Assembly (NCBI GenBank): GCA_032433765.1
Contig: JAVIAB010000024.1
Coordinates: forward strand, 10,915,821-10,979,820
From: Megaustenia siamemsis
Lineage: Eukaryota > Mollusca > Gastropoda > Stylommatophora > Ariophantidae
Reading direction: 5' to 3'
DNA length: 64,000 nucleotides
Part shown: positions 23,566-34,600 of the stretch, piece by piece
How positions within the stretch are numbered: the first letter of the stretch is position 1
How the letters are laid out: every line of letters starts with the position of its first letter
The notes under the pieces: generated by a model
What the model saw: the letters and a program-made list of their open reading frames with translations, nothing else
Database searches by the model: none
Told to the model about the DNA's origin: nothing
Translations under genes and position numbers: made by a program

Positions 23566-24250
23566 AGGATGGGTGAGACAAGGATGTATACAATGAGAGA
23601 CTGAGGAGTCTAAAGGTGGGACAAGGATGTAAACATTGAGAGACTTGAGGAGTCTAAAGGTGGGACAAGGATGTAAACATTGCGAGACTGAGGCGTCTAA
23701 AGGTGGGTTAAGGATGTGAGACTGAGGAGTCTAAAGGCGGGACACGGATGTATACATTGATAGATTGTGGAGTCTAAAGGTGGGACAAGGATGTAAACAT
23801 TGCGAGATTGAGGAGTCTAAAGGTGGGACAAGGATGTATACATTGAGAGACTGAGGAGTCTAAAGGTGGGACAAGGATGTATACATTGAGAGACTGAGGA
23901 GTCTAAATGTGGGACAAGGATGTATACATTGATAGACTGGGAAGTTTAAAGGTTGGACACGAATGTATACAATGAGAGACTGATGAGTCTAAAGGTGGGA
24001 CAAGGATGTATACATTGAAAGACTGGGAAGTTTAAAGGTTGGGCACGAATGTATGCAATGAGAGATTGAGGAGTCTAAAGGTGGGACAAGGATGTAAACA
24101 TTGCGATACTGAGAAGTCTAAAGGTGGGACAAGGATGTATACATTGATAATCTGAGGAGTCTAAAGGTGGGTTAAGGATGTGAGACTGAGGAGTCTAAAG
24201 GCGGGACACGGATGTATACATTGAGAGACTGAGGAGTCTAAATGTGGTAA
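23566..24250. repeat. 43-bp minisatellite
   Basis: About 16 units of GAGGAGTCTAAAGGTGGGAC plus AAGGATGTATACATTGAGAGACT. Some units are shortened (GGTTAAGGATGTGAGACTG), and that shortened form occurs twice in the same context. Confidence 0.9.
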
Positions 24251-24623
24251 AGGTGTCTTGTCAACCCAGAGAGGTGTCAGGGAAAAGCAGGTGTAGCTAT
24301 AGTCAATCAGTTACATGACAATCAGTCTGCATAAGCTTCGAGAAATTTAGGGACTAACGATGGAGCGGATATGAGAATGCCCACACTGCAATGAAACGGA
24401 TTCCTGGAATAAAATAGATAAAAAGACTGTAGTAGATTTGCGGAATCAACACAACGCATTTAACAATGTTACCCTATTGTCTAAGGTAGATAATCAGTGT
24501 ATTCTCAGAAAATACTTTTAATCTCTCTGATGATGTGTACATCTTTATTTTAATGCTACCAGCGATGATCGACTTCGCATGGGGCACGTAGTGTTTTACC
24601 TCTACCAATCTCTATTCTGTTCG
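24251..24623. other. Spacer
   Basis: Non-repetitive; nothing recognised. Confidence 0.4.
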
Positions 24624-25276
24624 ATCTCATCATGTGCTATTCTATCTATTGACCTTTCGAGCCGTAACCGGCCCATAGGGCGTAGACCAAGATACACCTT
24701 CTCCTATATGAATTTTGTTCTAGCAGTTTTCTTTTAAAGATATTTTATCAAATCTCGCCATCTGTCTCTGTTCTGTGCAAGCAGTTCTATCTCATTGAGG
24801 GAGCCGATTCCTGCTGCTCTTGCCTCTCTCATCAATGTTCTTCTCAGTGTCTCCCTGGGTCTTCCTCTTTTTCTTTTACCTGTTGTTTCCCATATGAGGG
24901 CTTGCTTTGCTATTCGATTATTATCTCTTCTCATCACATGTCCAACGATGTGCTATTACCATACAATTATTTCGTCTCTTCCTCGTCCATCTCATGATGC
25001 GCTATTACCATACAATTATTTCGAATCTTCCTCGTCCATCTCATCATGTACTATTACCATACAATTATTTCGAATCTTCCTCGTCCATCTCATCATGTAC
25101 TATTACCATACAATTATTTCGAATCTTCCTCGTCCATCTCATCATGTACTATTACCATACAATTATTTCGAATCTTCCTCGTCCATCTCATCATGTACTA
25201 TTACCATACAATTAATTTCGAATCTTCCTCGTCCATCTCATCATGTGCTATTACCATACAATTATTTCGACTCTTC
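24624..25276. repeat. 49-bp minisatellite, split by an RTE-B insertion
   Basis: Six or seven units of CATCTCATCATGTACTATTA plus CCATACAATTATTTCGAATCTTCCTCGTC lie at 24948-25276. The partial unit at 24624-24641 is the left side of the unit interrupted by the RTE-B piece. Confidence 0.88.
24642..24947 (-). mobile_element. RTE-B 3' end inserted in the 49-bp array
   Basis: A 306-bp minus-strand copy of the RTE-B tail encodes the same 67-codon C-terminal segment as 8475-8678, apparently without changes. Its 3' end carries CTATCTATTGACC on the plus strand, an ATAG-type microsatellite tail. The 10-bp target duplication ATGTGCTATT lies at 24632-24641 and 24948-24957. Confidence 0.9.
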
Positions 25277-25580
25277 CTTGTATTAGAGTTATCCCATGGC
25301 ACTGTTGCACTCTTTTATGACAAAGCCGTGTCTGTCGGCCCGGCACATCTTTCTTCGTCAATGGTAGATTTTTAAATCTTAATTTTGCACTGGTCGCGAC
25401 CATTAAGGCATACTCCTTTAGACTTTTAACTGCCAATGTTTCTTTAACGTGGGCAGAGTGCCCACGAGACCTTCTGCCTTTTTATTTTGAGATGGCCAAA
25501 CATCAGATCTCACTACCTAAATATCAGGTAGAGGGTAAGACCATAAAGACACCATAGATACCATTTTGTTTCAAATGTAA
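25277..25580. other. Spacer
   Basis: Non-repetitive; no feature recognised. Confidence 0.4.
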
Positions 25581-25665
25581 AACCCGCTGTGGTGGGAATC
25601 GAAAAAGGGACATTCCTCTCCAGAAACACACCTTCTTACCTCTGAACCATCCAGCCATATATTAA
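25581..25665 (-). mobile_element. tRNA-like SINE head (fragment)
   Basis: On the minus strand, GGCTGGATGGTTCAGAGGTA is followed about 45 bp later by TTTTTCGATTCCCACCAC. These resemble tRNA box A and box B at the right spacing. The body and tail are not identified, and the sequence is too diverged to be a functional tRNA gene. Confidence 0.5.
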
Positions 25666-25689
25666 TTGTATTCATAGGTAAGTCAGTTG

Positions 25690-25965
25690 TGTGTTTTAGT
25701 AGTATGGAAATGTACCAGTCAAATACCAGTGGATAAAGAGATACAGCAGAGACGATGGCGTTGGATAGGCCACACTCTGCGGAAGCCAACTGAGAGTATT
25801 ACACAACAGGCCCTTTTGTAGAATCCCCAGGGAAAATGACAAAGAGGAAACAGAGATGAACATGAAGGGGAAGATATGTAACGATCTTAAGAGAATGGCA
25901 CGAAACAGAACGGCTTGGAAAGTGTTTGTTGAGGACCTATGTTCCACAAGGAGCTGAAAGATAGA
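25690..25965 (+). pseudogene. LINE-K C-terminal remnant
   Basis: The plus-strand frame reads RRRWRWIGHTLRKPTESITQ, then, with stops and shifts, NPQGK and an ending near FVEDLCSTRS. This is the familiar C-terminus of a widespread RTE-like LINE (WIGHTLRK, NPQGKRKRGRP, GLC). Truncated and degenerate. Confidence 0.75.
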
Positions 25966-26009
25966 AGAGAAGGTTGTCCATTACAGTAGGTTAGTACAGT
26001 TTAGCATTG

Positions 26010-26340
26010 AAAGTTCACTGGACAGCTAAAGAGATCAATGAAGACATTCACAAAGAGGGATCCAACACAAATGGGAGCTCTTAAAAATATGTATAAAAGA
26101 AGCAATCAACATTTGTCGGGCACACCATGAGAAGATCAAAGTTGAAATAGTTCGTTACAACTGACAAAAAACATGGAAAAAGAGATCACGAACGACGTAG
26201 AGATAAGATACTAGATAGTCTGGTGCGACAGCAAGGAAAACAGTCAACAAAAGAGTCGATAAAATGCATGAAGGAAAGCAAGATAGAAAATTGTGGAGGG
26301 ACATGACCGCATACGTCAACCGGTATGGCACATGATAATG
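26010..26340 (+). pseudogene. RTE-D 3' end, degenerate copy
   Basis: Compared with 15485-16287 it keeps the order: KRE-like segment, ATCAACATTTGTCGGGCACA, GTTACAACTGACAAAAAACA, then AAATTGTGGAGGGACATGAC and a GATAATGA tail. Multiple frameshifts. Confidence 0.75.
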
Positions 26341-26790
26341 AAGTTAGTACTCCTATTAACAGTTACAATCTTGCTTTCAGAGCCAAGTAAAAACACTTAT
26401 TTCAAGTTCTAGAGGGCAATACTTACACCATATATAGGCAGATTTAATGGAGGAATCTAGGGAGACAAGTTAGTTGGAAACAGAATTACAACTTTACACA
26501 CATTTCTTCTTTTCAATGTTCTATTTTCGACTACGATATATTCTAGCGTTGATGAGTTGCTAATTCTTCTAGTCGCTTCCTGATATAAGATTTTGATGAC
26601 GTTGTCATTGTGTTATTGCTTTGCAGCGAGGCATCTTTGTCTCATTTATATTTTTGTCTGCATGTGTTTTCTATGGTATTTTCTGATGTTAGCTGTACGT
26701 GTAGTTCTATGGTAATTCGTCTTGTTCTGCATAATTTCTAATTATTTCTTTCCATGTACTTATAGATTATGTTATAATCTAATCTAATGT
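26341..26790. other. Spacer
   Basis: AT-rich, non-repetitive, no feature recognised. Confidence 0.4.
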
Positions 26791-27350
26791 TAACCTTAGA
26801 TGGTAGATGTACAACAGAGGTCAGATGCGGAATGGCTCAGGCAAAATCAGCTTTCCAAAAAAGAGGAAGATATTGTGTAATCCATTTTTGACAATAGAAA
26901 CAAGTACCGCAGTTCTTAAATGTTATGTGGAGCCAGTCTTAACATCAAGATTTAAATCATAAACAATAGGACAAAAGACAAGAAAATCACTGCAGGCTGT
27001 AGAAATGCGATGTTACAGAAGAATGTTGAGAATACCAAGGACAGCTAAGAAGAGTAATGACAACGTTTTGAAAGAGGCCAAAACAAAACGAGTGCTAATT
27101 TCCAATTTTAGGAAGAAATAATCATCATTTTTTGGCAATGTAATGAGAAGGGAGCAGCTGGAATATATTGTAACAACTGGGAAAATTGAGGGAGGAAGAG
27201 ATAGAGGCAATCAAAAAGAAAAGATACCAGACAGCTTAAGAGAATGGCTTGGCTGAAGGTCAACAACAGAAATGATAAATAACTGTCGAGATCGAAAGTT
27301 GTGGAGAGACATGATCACCTACACAATCGGTCATGTTTCTTGGTGATGAT
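26791..27350 (+). pseudogene. RTE-C copy, thumb region to 3' end
   Basis: It starts in the TTEVRCGMAQAKSAFQK-like region after the lost catalytic core. It passes the SWTIGQ-equivalent and RRMLRIPRTAKKSNDNVLKE, then GNVMRREQLEYIVTTGKIEG, and ends with TGGTGATGATG. Several stops. The best plus-strand representative of RTE-C here. Confidence 0.8.
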
Positions 27351-27478
27351 GTAACTATAGACCGTCATGCTCTGGTTTCTAAATTGTGAGCGCATATCCA
27401 TGCGTAATTATTTTTACTAAAATCACATTTATAAAGTTATTTGTGTATGTAGATATATGTAATTTCTCCCGATTTCTC

Positions 27479-27830
27479 TAGGGGGCCTCGGTAGCCTAGT
27501 TGGAAAAACCACCCGACTGGACTACCGACGTTCGGACAACCCGTGTTCGATTTCAGCCGGAAGCAGTGTGATTTGTACTCGTGGTTGGGGAAAAAAATAC
27601 CCCCACGGTCGACCCAGCCGTTGGCAGAAATGGGTACCAGGGTACTACCCTGGGAAAGTGAGGAATAAAGTGAGGAATGTCGCCTCGCATATGAGTTTCG
27701 ATGCTTGAGGCGACACTATACAGAAATCTCCGAACATTTCTGGATAGGCGGCCGAGCATATATGAGTGGAAACTCGCAGGCTAAGACGCCGGTTCAAGTC
27801 ACGTACTTTATCTTTACCTTTATGTAATTT
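27479..27830 (+). mobile_element. SINE-2, tRNA-derived
   Basis: The head GGGGGCCTCGGTAGCCTAGT, with CCCGTGTTCGATTTCAGCC about 50 bp on, matches tRNA box A and box B at tRNA spacing. A body of about 250 bp and a TTTATCTTTACCTTTATG-type tail follow. No ORF. A reverse fragment of the same body is at 60309-60350. Confidence 0.75.
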
Positions 27831-27850
27831 CTCCGAGTATTGTCTGATGG

Positions 27851-27950
27851 GTAGTCGCGACAGCTCAGTGGTTAGTGAACAGAAGACAAGTGGTTAGGTT
27901 CATTCCTAATCGACGGCTTCCGGGTTCACCCAGTCTTAAATGAACACCGG
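27851..27950 (+). mobile_element. SINE-3 head fragment
   Basis: GTCGCGACAGCTCAGTGGTT (box A), a variant box B, and CGACGGCTTCCGGGTTCACC match the start of the fuller SINE-3 at 42460. It is cut off after about 100 bp, at the SINE-1 start. Confidence 0.75.
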
Positions 27951-27960
27951 GGGGGGGAAC

Positions 27961-28294
27961 TGGTTGGTCTCGAGGCTGGCCGGTTCTCCAGACACCGGCA
28001 GTCGTCAAGACACCGGCCTCGAGACAGAGAGGTTGTGGATTCAATTCCCGGCTGTACTGGTTGGGATTTTTATTTGCGATTTCTTTCTGCGGCAACCACC
28101 CGTGATCTCAGCAGCGGGGCCAGGCTTGAAACGTCAGTTACTCATGGACGGTAAAAAAATATGAGTCTGCCTGTGCGGCGAGGAACCCTGTACACACGGT
28201 TGCCAGAGAAAAATGAATTAACACGCAAAATTCACTTCCTAGTCTCTAGGGACTTCGTCAGAGGTGAAAGATGGCGAACGAAAACAAAAAAAAA
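27961..28294 (+). mobile_element. SINE-1, copy 2
   Basis: It runs from TGGTTGGTCTCGAGGCTGGC through the box-B-like GGATTCAATTCCC and the shared body (GCGGCAACCACCCGTGATCT; CTAGTCTCTAGGGACTTCGT) to an A-rich tail. A duplicated GACACCGG motif is near the 5' end. Non-coding. Confidence 0.82.
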
Positions 28295-28754
28295 GTATCA
28301 AAAAGATAACAAAGAGACTGGAAAATCTGAGAGTTTCGGTCGATGCAGTATTCAACTTTACACAACACATGTTTTTGTTTTTTTAAATGTATATAATTTA
28401 TAAGACACTGCTTCTCCTAATTACTTTGAGTGTATATTAAAATAAAACTATATATACATTATCATAGAAAGACACAAACGATCAAACAAACCAAAGGATC
28501 ATTGACATACAGCTGTGATCTACATAGCTATATGTTCTCTTATTTGTAGTGGCCGTTCCGGTATAATAATAATTCACGTCGTACATTAAACAAACAAAAA
28601 TAGACTCTTCATATTGTAAATTGAATACATCCATATCTTTCCGATCTCTCACTAAAAATATTTGCTTATTTACAGTGTCACTCGTTGTGATTTTGTTAAT
28701 TTAGTCATCAACTCTTGCACTTTTGGACTTATTCATAATGTTGTCGGTGTTTAT
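28295..28754. other. AT-rich spacer
   Basis: No coding or tandem structure recognised. Confidence 0.45.
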
Positions 28755-29058
28755 GGTATGGGATGGCCTTTGTCTTCTTGACAGACGTTTGGTAGCAAGC
28801 AATCATGATAAGTCAGTAGTTTGGTAAAGCATTAGTGTCTCATACTGGGTGCTTATTTACCGAACAGCTTCTCTCCTGGCTGAATTTGCCAATCTTGGAC
28901 AGGCAGATCCATCCACAGAAAAAAAACATGGTGTATTTGCGGTGCCTGGCCTTGTCTCTTTTGTCTTGCGCCTTTTGTCTTCTGAATTTGATATCAGCAC
29001 TGTCTCGAAAGTTGATGTGCCATTTTTTAAATTGTTGTTCTCCATATGCTACGATCAC
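28755..29058 (-). pseudogene. LINE-H 3' end, sense on the minus strand
   Basis: In reverse complement it matches the 3' end of the second LINE-H copy (62534-63035), including the AAATTCAGACGACAAAAGGC region and CATGATTGCTTGCTACCAA. Codons read DIKFRRQKAQDKRDKARHR, a basic C-terminal tail. It directly abuts an opposite-strand LINE-H segment at 29059. Confidence 0.8.
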
Positions 29059-29494
29059 GTTTAGAGCTGGACGGTCAACCACGGATATGATGTTTACTCT
29101 CCGTCAGGTGCAAGAAAAATGCAAGTAACAAAGAAGAACTCTATTGATAGCCTTTGTTGATCTCACAAAGGCGTTTGACACAGTATGCTGAGCAGGTCTA
29201 TACAAGGTGTTGGAAAATGCTGGCTGCCCTCCTACATTACCTATCTCGGTTCTATGGTAACAACCAATGTATCGCTTGAAAAAGAAATTAATTCCCGAAT
29301 CGGAAAGGCAGCTTCCACATTTGGCAAACTTAAAGATGCAGCATGGGCCAACACCAATTTAACACTCATGACTAAGATTAACATTTACCAAAGTTGTGTA
29401 CTTAGTACACTTCTATAAGGATCAGAAACATGGACTACGTATGCAGGACAGGAGAAAATGTTAAACTGCTTTCGTGAGATTATGAACATCAAAT
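29059..29494 (+). pseudogene. LINE-H internal segment with deleted catalytic core
   Basis: It starts in the reverse transcriptase (FRAGRSTTDMMFTLRQVQ, then AFVDLTKAFDTV, motif A). It jumps by internal deletion at about 29235 to the thumb region TYLGSMVTTNVSLEKEINSR and GSETWTTYAGQEKMLN, then enters the 58-bp array at the QDKVTNSNVLQ motif. The YADD-type motif is absent. Its 5' side faces the junction with the inverted 3' end. Confidence 0.82.
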
Positions 29495-30268
29495 GGCAGG
29501 ACAAAGTAACCAACTCTAATGTCTTACAATGAGCGAAATTCCCATCTATCATGACAGGACAAAGTAACCAACTCTAATGTCTTACAACGAGCAAAACTCC
29601 CATCTTTCATGGCAGGACAAAGTAACCAACTCTAATGTCTTACAACGAGCCAAACTCCCATCTATCATTGTAGGACAAAGTAACCAACTCTAAAGTCTTA
29701 CTATGAGCCAAACTTCCATCTATCATAGCAGGACAAAGTAACAAACTCTAATGTCTTAAAGAGAGTCAAATTCCCATCTATCATAGCACGACAAAGTAAC
29801 CCAACTCTAAAGTCTTACAGTGAGACAAACTCCCATCTGTTATAGCAGGACAAAGTAACTAAAACTCGAATGTCTTACAACGAGCAAAATTCCCATCGAT
29901 CATGGCAGGACAAAGTATATAACTCTAATGTCTTAAAACGAGTCAAACTCCTATCTATCATGACAGGACAACGTAACCAACTCTAATGTCTTACAACGAG
30001 CCAAACTCCCATTTATCATTGTAGGACAAAGTAACCAACTCTAATGTCTTACAACGAGCCAAACTCCCATCTATCATGGCCGGACAAAGTAACCAACTCT
30101 AATGTCTTAAAACGAGCCAAACTCCCATCTATCATGACAGGACAAAGTAACCAACTATAATGTCTTACAACGAGCCAAACTCCCATCTATCATAGCAGGA
30201 CAAAGTAACCAACTCTAATGTCTTACAATGAGCCAAACTCCAATCTATCATCGCAGGACAAAGTAGTC
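29495..30268 (+). repeat. 58-bp minisatellite inside LINE-H, copy 1
   Basis: About 13 units of 58 bp contain AGGACAAAGTAACCAACTCT and CCAAACTCCCATCTATCATG. The first unit reads in the LINE frame as QDKVTNSNVLQ, stop, AKFPSIM. Since 58 is not a multiple of three, later units cannot keep the frame. The same array, also about 13 units, occurs in the second LINE-H copy. Confidence 0.92.
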
Positions 30269-30341
30269 TTATTTTCTACACAACCATTTCGGCTTGACTG
30301 TGCGGTCCTCAGTGTCCTCATCTTTCGTCCCACGCCTCAAC
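30269..30341. other. Short spacer with CTGAGGA/CCGAAAT motif
   Basis: Minus-strand CACTGAGGACCGCACAGTC and AAGCCGAAATGG repeat the CTGAnGA then GAAA arrangement seen at 19797-19826. It sits between the LINE-H array and the truncated Ingi-like copy. Confidence 0.35.
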
Positions 30342-30825
30342 ACTGAGTGATTCGATGAGTATGATAAAAAGAAAGTGGAGACAGGCTCTGTACGCAGGCA
30401 ATGGGTAGAGTCATTGCAGAAGTTAAAAATATATACTGCCACATGTGTCTACATCACTGGACAATAAGGATTACGGGGAAATGAAAGAGCGGACAGGTTG
30501 GTTAGTTGCACTGTCGTTGAAAACGGTCAACCATTGGATCGGGCTGACATAATTAATGCCCTCCGAGATGTGGCTAGATCACATGACTTCAACAACCATG
30601 AGTCCACGTCACTCCTTCGGATGAAAGAGATCTGAGTTAAGATGAGCACAGCCAGAAACGAGAAACTTAGTGGGTGTGTAAGAAGACTTATCAACCAACA
30701 CAGACCTGGAGTCTTCAGTCGCTAGACACTGCGGCAATTGATGAGGAGGGGATCTGAGCAACTATGTGCATGTTCGGAGTGCAATAATGGTCATCCGCTA
30801 ATAACTCAATAACTAAATCTTACGT
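30342..30825 (+). pseudogene. 5'-truncated Ingi-like element, RNase H end
   Basis: It aligns to the last 470 bp or so of the intact ORF, starting at the codons for LSDSMSMIKK. It keeps the NERADRL region and the C-terminal CSEC motif and ends with TAATAACTCAATAACT like the full element. In-frame stops and substitutions inactivate it. Confidence 0.88.
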
Positions 30826-30884
30826 CAACAACAAAAAATATAGCCAGCATCATCTGAAAATTCAACTTCATGGTGCTAACTCAA

Positions 30885-31185
30885 TCGTTAGGTCTGTTGT
30901 TTCATAAACTCATTAAGTTCTCTCTAGATCTATTGTTAGGTCTGATGTTTCATGATCTCATTGTGTACTGTCTAGTAGATCTATTGTTATGTCTGCTCTT
31001 TCATTAACTCATTGAGTTCTCTCTAGATCTATTGTTAGGTCTGTTGTTTGATGAACTCATTGTGTACTGTCTAGTAGATCTATTGTTAAGTCTGCTCTTT
31101 CATTAACTCATTGTGTTCTGTCTAGATCTTTTGTTAGATCTGCTGTTTCATTAACTGTTCGTACTCTGTCTAGATTCACAGATAA
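30885..31185. repeat. About 58-60 bp repeat, 3' UTR-like
   Basis: Five or so units contain CTCTCTAGATCTATTGTTAG and TCTGCTCTTTCATTAACTCA. The intact element has one similar stretch just after its stop codon (ACTCTGTCTAGATCTTGTTA at 35165), so this is probably an expansion of that 3' UTR segment. Confidence 0.7.
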
Positions 31186-31607
31186 GTGCTGTTTTCCAGT
31201 GAAATTTCCTGTTTATTTGTTTGTTTTTATTTATTTTTTGAGGGTTCATGTGAGTGTGCGCGCTTTCTATTTGATGTTAATCACTTTAATTCTTTTGATT
31301 CATTGCATTTTGTTATAATTTCCTTCTTTCATCACTTATTATTGTTGTTACACTATTGAACGCGTCAAAAAATGGCGGTTTGTTTACGCCGGTCTGTTGT
31401 CAAGGACGCGTAAGTCATTTAATTTGTAGAAAGCTCACAGTGTTTCCGCGTGCTGCTGAGCAAGTTACTGGAGCTGGCCAGTTTATAACGTGGAACGGGT
31501 TCTGGGCCGTGCGACTGAGCAAGTGCACGTGAGTCTGGACCATCCAAAGCAACAACGTTCAGCGACGTTCATCTTTAAAGACGACGGTAAGAAGTGTAAG
31601 TTTTCAG

Positions 31608-34600
31608 ATGCAGCCCAAACTACATCATCGAAGAAGGAAAACACGACGGGGCAAGAGGGGTGGCACTAAACTATCAAAGTGTGAGAGGCTAGGCCTAAAG
31701 TATGTGCGCGTTACTTTTTGGAATTGTGGGTCCATTAATCAACGACGGCCCATTCTTGATAAGCTACTGTGCGGCGCCGATATAATGGTTTTACAAGAAA
31801 CTCTTCTTGGTGACAGGACAGTAAGTACTCCTGGCTTTCATTGCTTTTACAATAGACGACACCTTGGGCAGGCCATCCTTGTGCGCAACAATATGGTGGC
31901 AGCTGAGGTTGATATGTCTGTGTGGAACAATGCAGAATTGCAGGTACATGCGGTTAGGGTGCAGACCCCAGTTCATTTCGTGATTGTTAATGTGTATGCC
32001 TGTAATGGGAAGGTGAACACACAACAATGGCAGAATCTCTTCGAGTTCGATGAAGAGAATGGCATTTTCTGCGGAGACTTTAATGCTAGAGGAAACCACT
32101 GGGGTAACGTCATAACCAACAAGCAGGGAGAAGACCTAGAGAACGCACTGGTATCGGCCGATTTAGTGTGCTTGAATGATGGAAGGGCAACAAGAATGGC
32201 CACTCGAACAGGGGACTCTGATAGTGTCATAGACCTGGCACTGGTGTCTTCCACCTTCGCACCGGTTTGCAGGTGGAGTGCACTGGGGTTCCACGGAAGT
32301 GATCACTATCCATGTGTCCTAATTGAGAAAAGCAGAAATAAAAGCCAGAGAAGAAAGCTCCACACATTCAACTATGAGAAAACAGACCAGGACGTCATTA
32401 GCAAAATCAGACATAGGAAACATAGCGCCCCTAGTAGGAGGCAGGAGAGATGGACGCAGCCACCCTGGTGGGACGTAGATGTCGAGGAAGCTTGGCGGAG
32501 CAAGAGACAAACGGTCAAGACATGGCAGAAAGCCAGAAGGTATGGTAGAACACAACCTGAGCTCTTGAAGCGTCTGAAAGTAGAGGTCGACCAAAAAATG
32601 ATGCACTTTAAACTATGCGCTAAGCAGGCTAAGGATGCCAAATGGGATGACTTCTGTAAAAAAGTGTGCTCAGAAAAATCGCTAGCCACATTCTGGCGCC
32701 TTCATCAGTGCATGAATGGCACACCACGACACAGAGGTATACCAGACTTTCAGAGCACAGACCAGATATGGCACAAATCTGATGAGAGCAAAGGGAAGGC
32801 CCTGCTTGCCCGCTACATTGAGCAGACGGACCAAAGAAATGAGGCTGTAAGAATGAGGATACGGGGATCTTTGTCAAATTTGTGTGAGGATGTAGGGCTG
32901 GAAGAAGATCTCACAATCACAACCGATACCATTCGCGCGACACTTAAAAGGTCACACAACACTGCTCCTGGTCCAGATGGTGTTCGGTATGATGACATAG
33001 GCGATTTAGCTGATGACGACTTGACAACACTGGCCAATGAGTTTAATGCCAGTATTCGGAGTGGCCAGATTAAGGAGGAGTGGCTACACAGCTACTTACT
33101 ACCGCTACCGAAGCCAAACAAGGACCATTCTCAGATCAGTGCCTACAGAATCATCACAATGCAGAATACTGCGGGCAAGCTGCTGGAGAAAATAGTTGCC
33201 CGTGTCCTCACGTGTCGCCTTGAACAGAAACGCGTATTCCCATCCACACTCGGAGGTTATAGATATAACAAAGAGACATGGCTCAATGCGGCAGTATTTG
33301 CCTATGACGTCTTCGAAGGCTTCCACAGACGAGAGGAGACATGTGCTGCTGCTATAGATCTGGAGGATGAATACAACAGGGTACCATTTGAATATCTCAT
33401 GCATATGCTTCTCAAACTGGCGGTGAACCCCTTCCTCATAAGATGGATCGCCGCGGCACTGTTTCAGAGGAAGGTGATACTCAGATGTGGAAGTTGGTCT
33501 TCCGAGCCAACATCCATTTGTCCTGGGCTGCCACAAGGCTCACCATTGTCACCAGTTCTATTTAATGTGTACACAATAACGATCACGGCCCAACAGCTGG
33601 ATGGGAGGGGAAGAACTATGACTTTTGCTGATGATATTCTGGTATATCGACAGGGAAGAGACAGACGGGGAATCGCCTCCACAATGCAAGACGAACTCGA
33701 TCGCATTTCTTCCTGGTGTGGGGTTTCAGGTGCCTTGGTTAATCCTAAAAAAGCATCAGTTTCATGGTTCTCCCTTAACAATCATATCGTTAATACGACC
33801 ACACCGGTAGTACGAATAAGAACTGATGAGGTGACCAGGGACAAGTTGATGACATACCTCGGAGTTAAGTTTGATCGCAGCCTGTGTTTTCGGGACCACG
33901 TTGACCATGTGATAACAAAATCCCGCAAAGGATTAGCCGCCTTGAAGGTCATGGCAGCTGCCAACATCGAGCAGAGGCTACTTACTCTTCTGTTCCAGGG
34001 ATTAGTCCTCGCACCAATCGAGTATGCCCTGGCCATTCTTACTGTCAGTACGACTCAAATTGATAGCCTGGAGAAAATACAAAATGAAGCCATGCGCATT
34101 ATCCTGGGATGTACGAGGGACACTCCCTGTGTGGCAATGAGGTATCTTCTTGACTTTCCAACCATGGATGACAGAATCAAGATCTGGAGAGCACGAGCAT
34201 ACCTGAAGATTAGTACAGATACAGAGCATCCATTGCACCACGTGCTCAACACAGAGAAAGGTACCAGGCTAAAAAGAGGCAAATCATGGGTGGGCCGAGC
34301 AGAAGATGTCATCAAACAGGTCTGTGGGCTTACCAATATCAGCGTTGGTGAGGAGTGGATACCGGTGCCTACGTCATTCAAGGGGACTTTCTCATGTATT
34401 GTCACACTCGACAGGAAAAGTAGGGAACAGAACCCAGTCGTGGTTAATGCTGAGGTCAACGGTCTCATCTGCGATAACACCGATGAGAAAGATGCAGTCA
34501 TCTATACAGACGGATCTGTAAGACGACACGAAAAAAGTGCATGGGCATTTACAGCACGTTCGGCAGGCAGAATAGCCAAGGAAGACAGTGGTGCATACGC

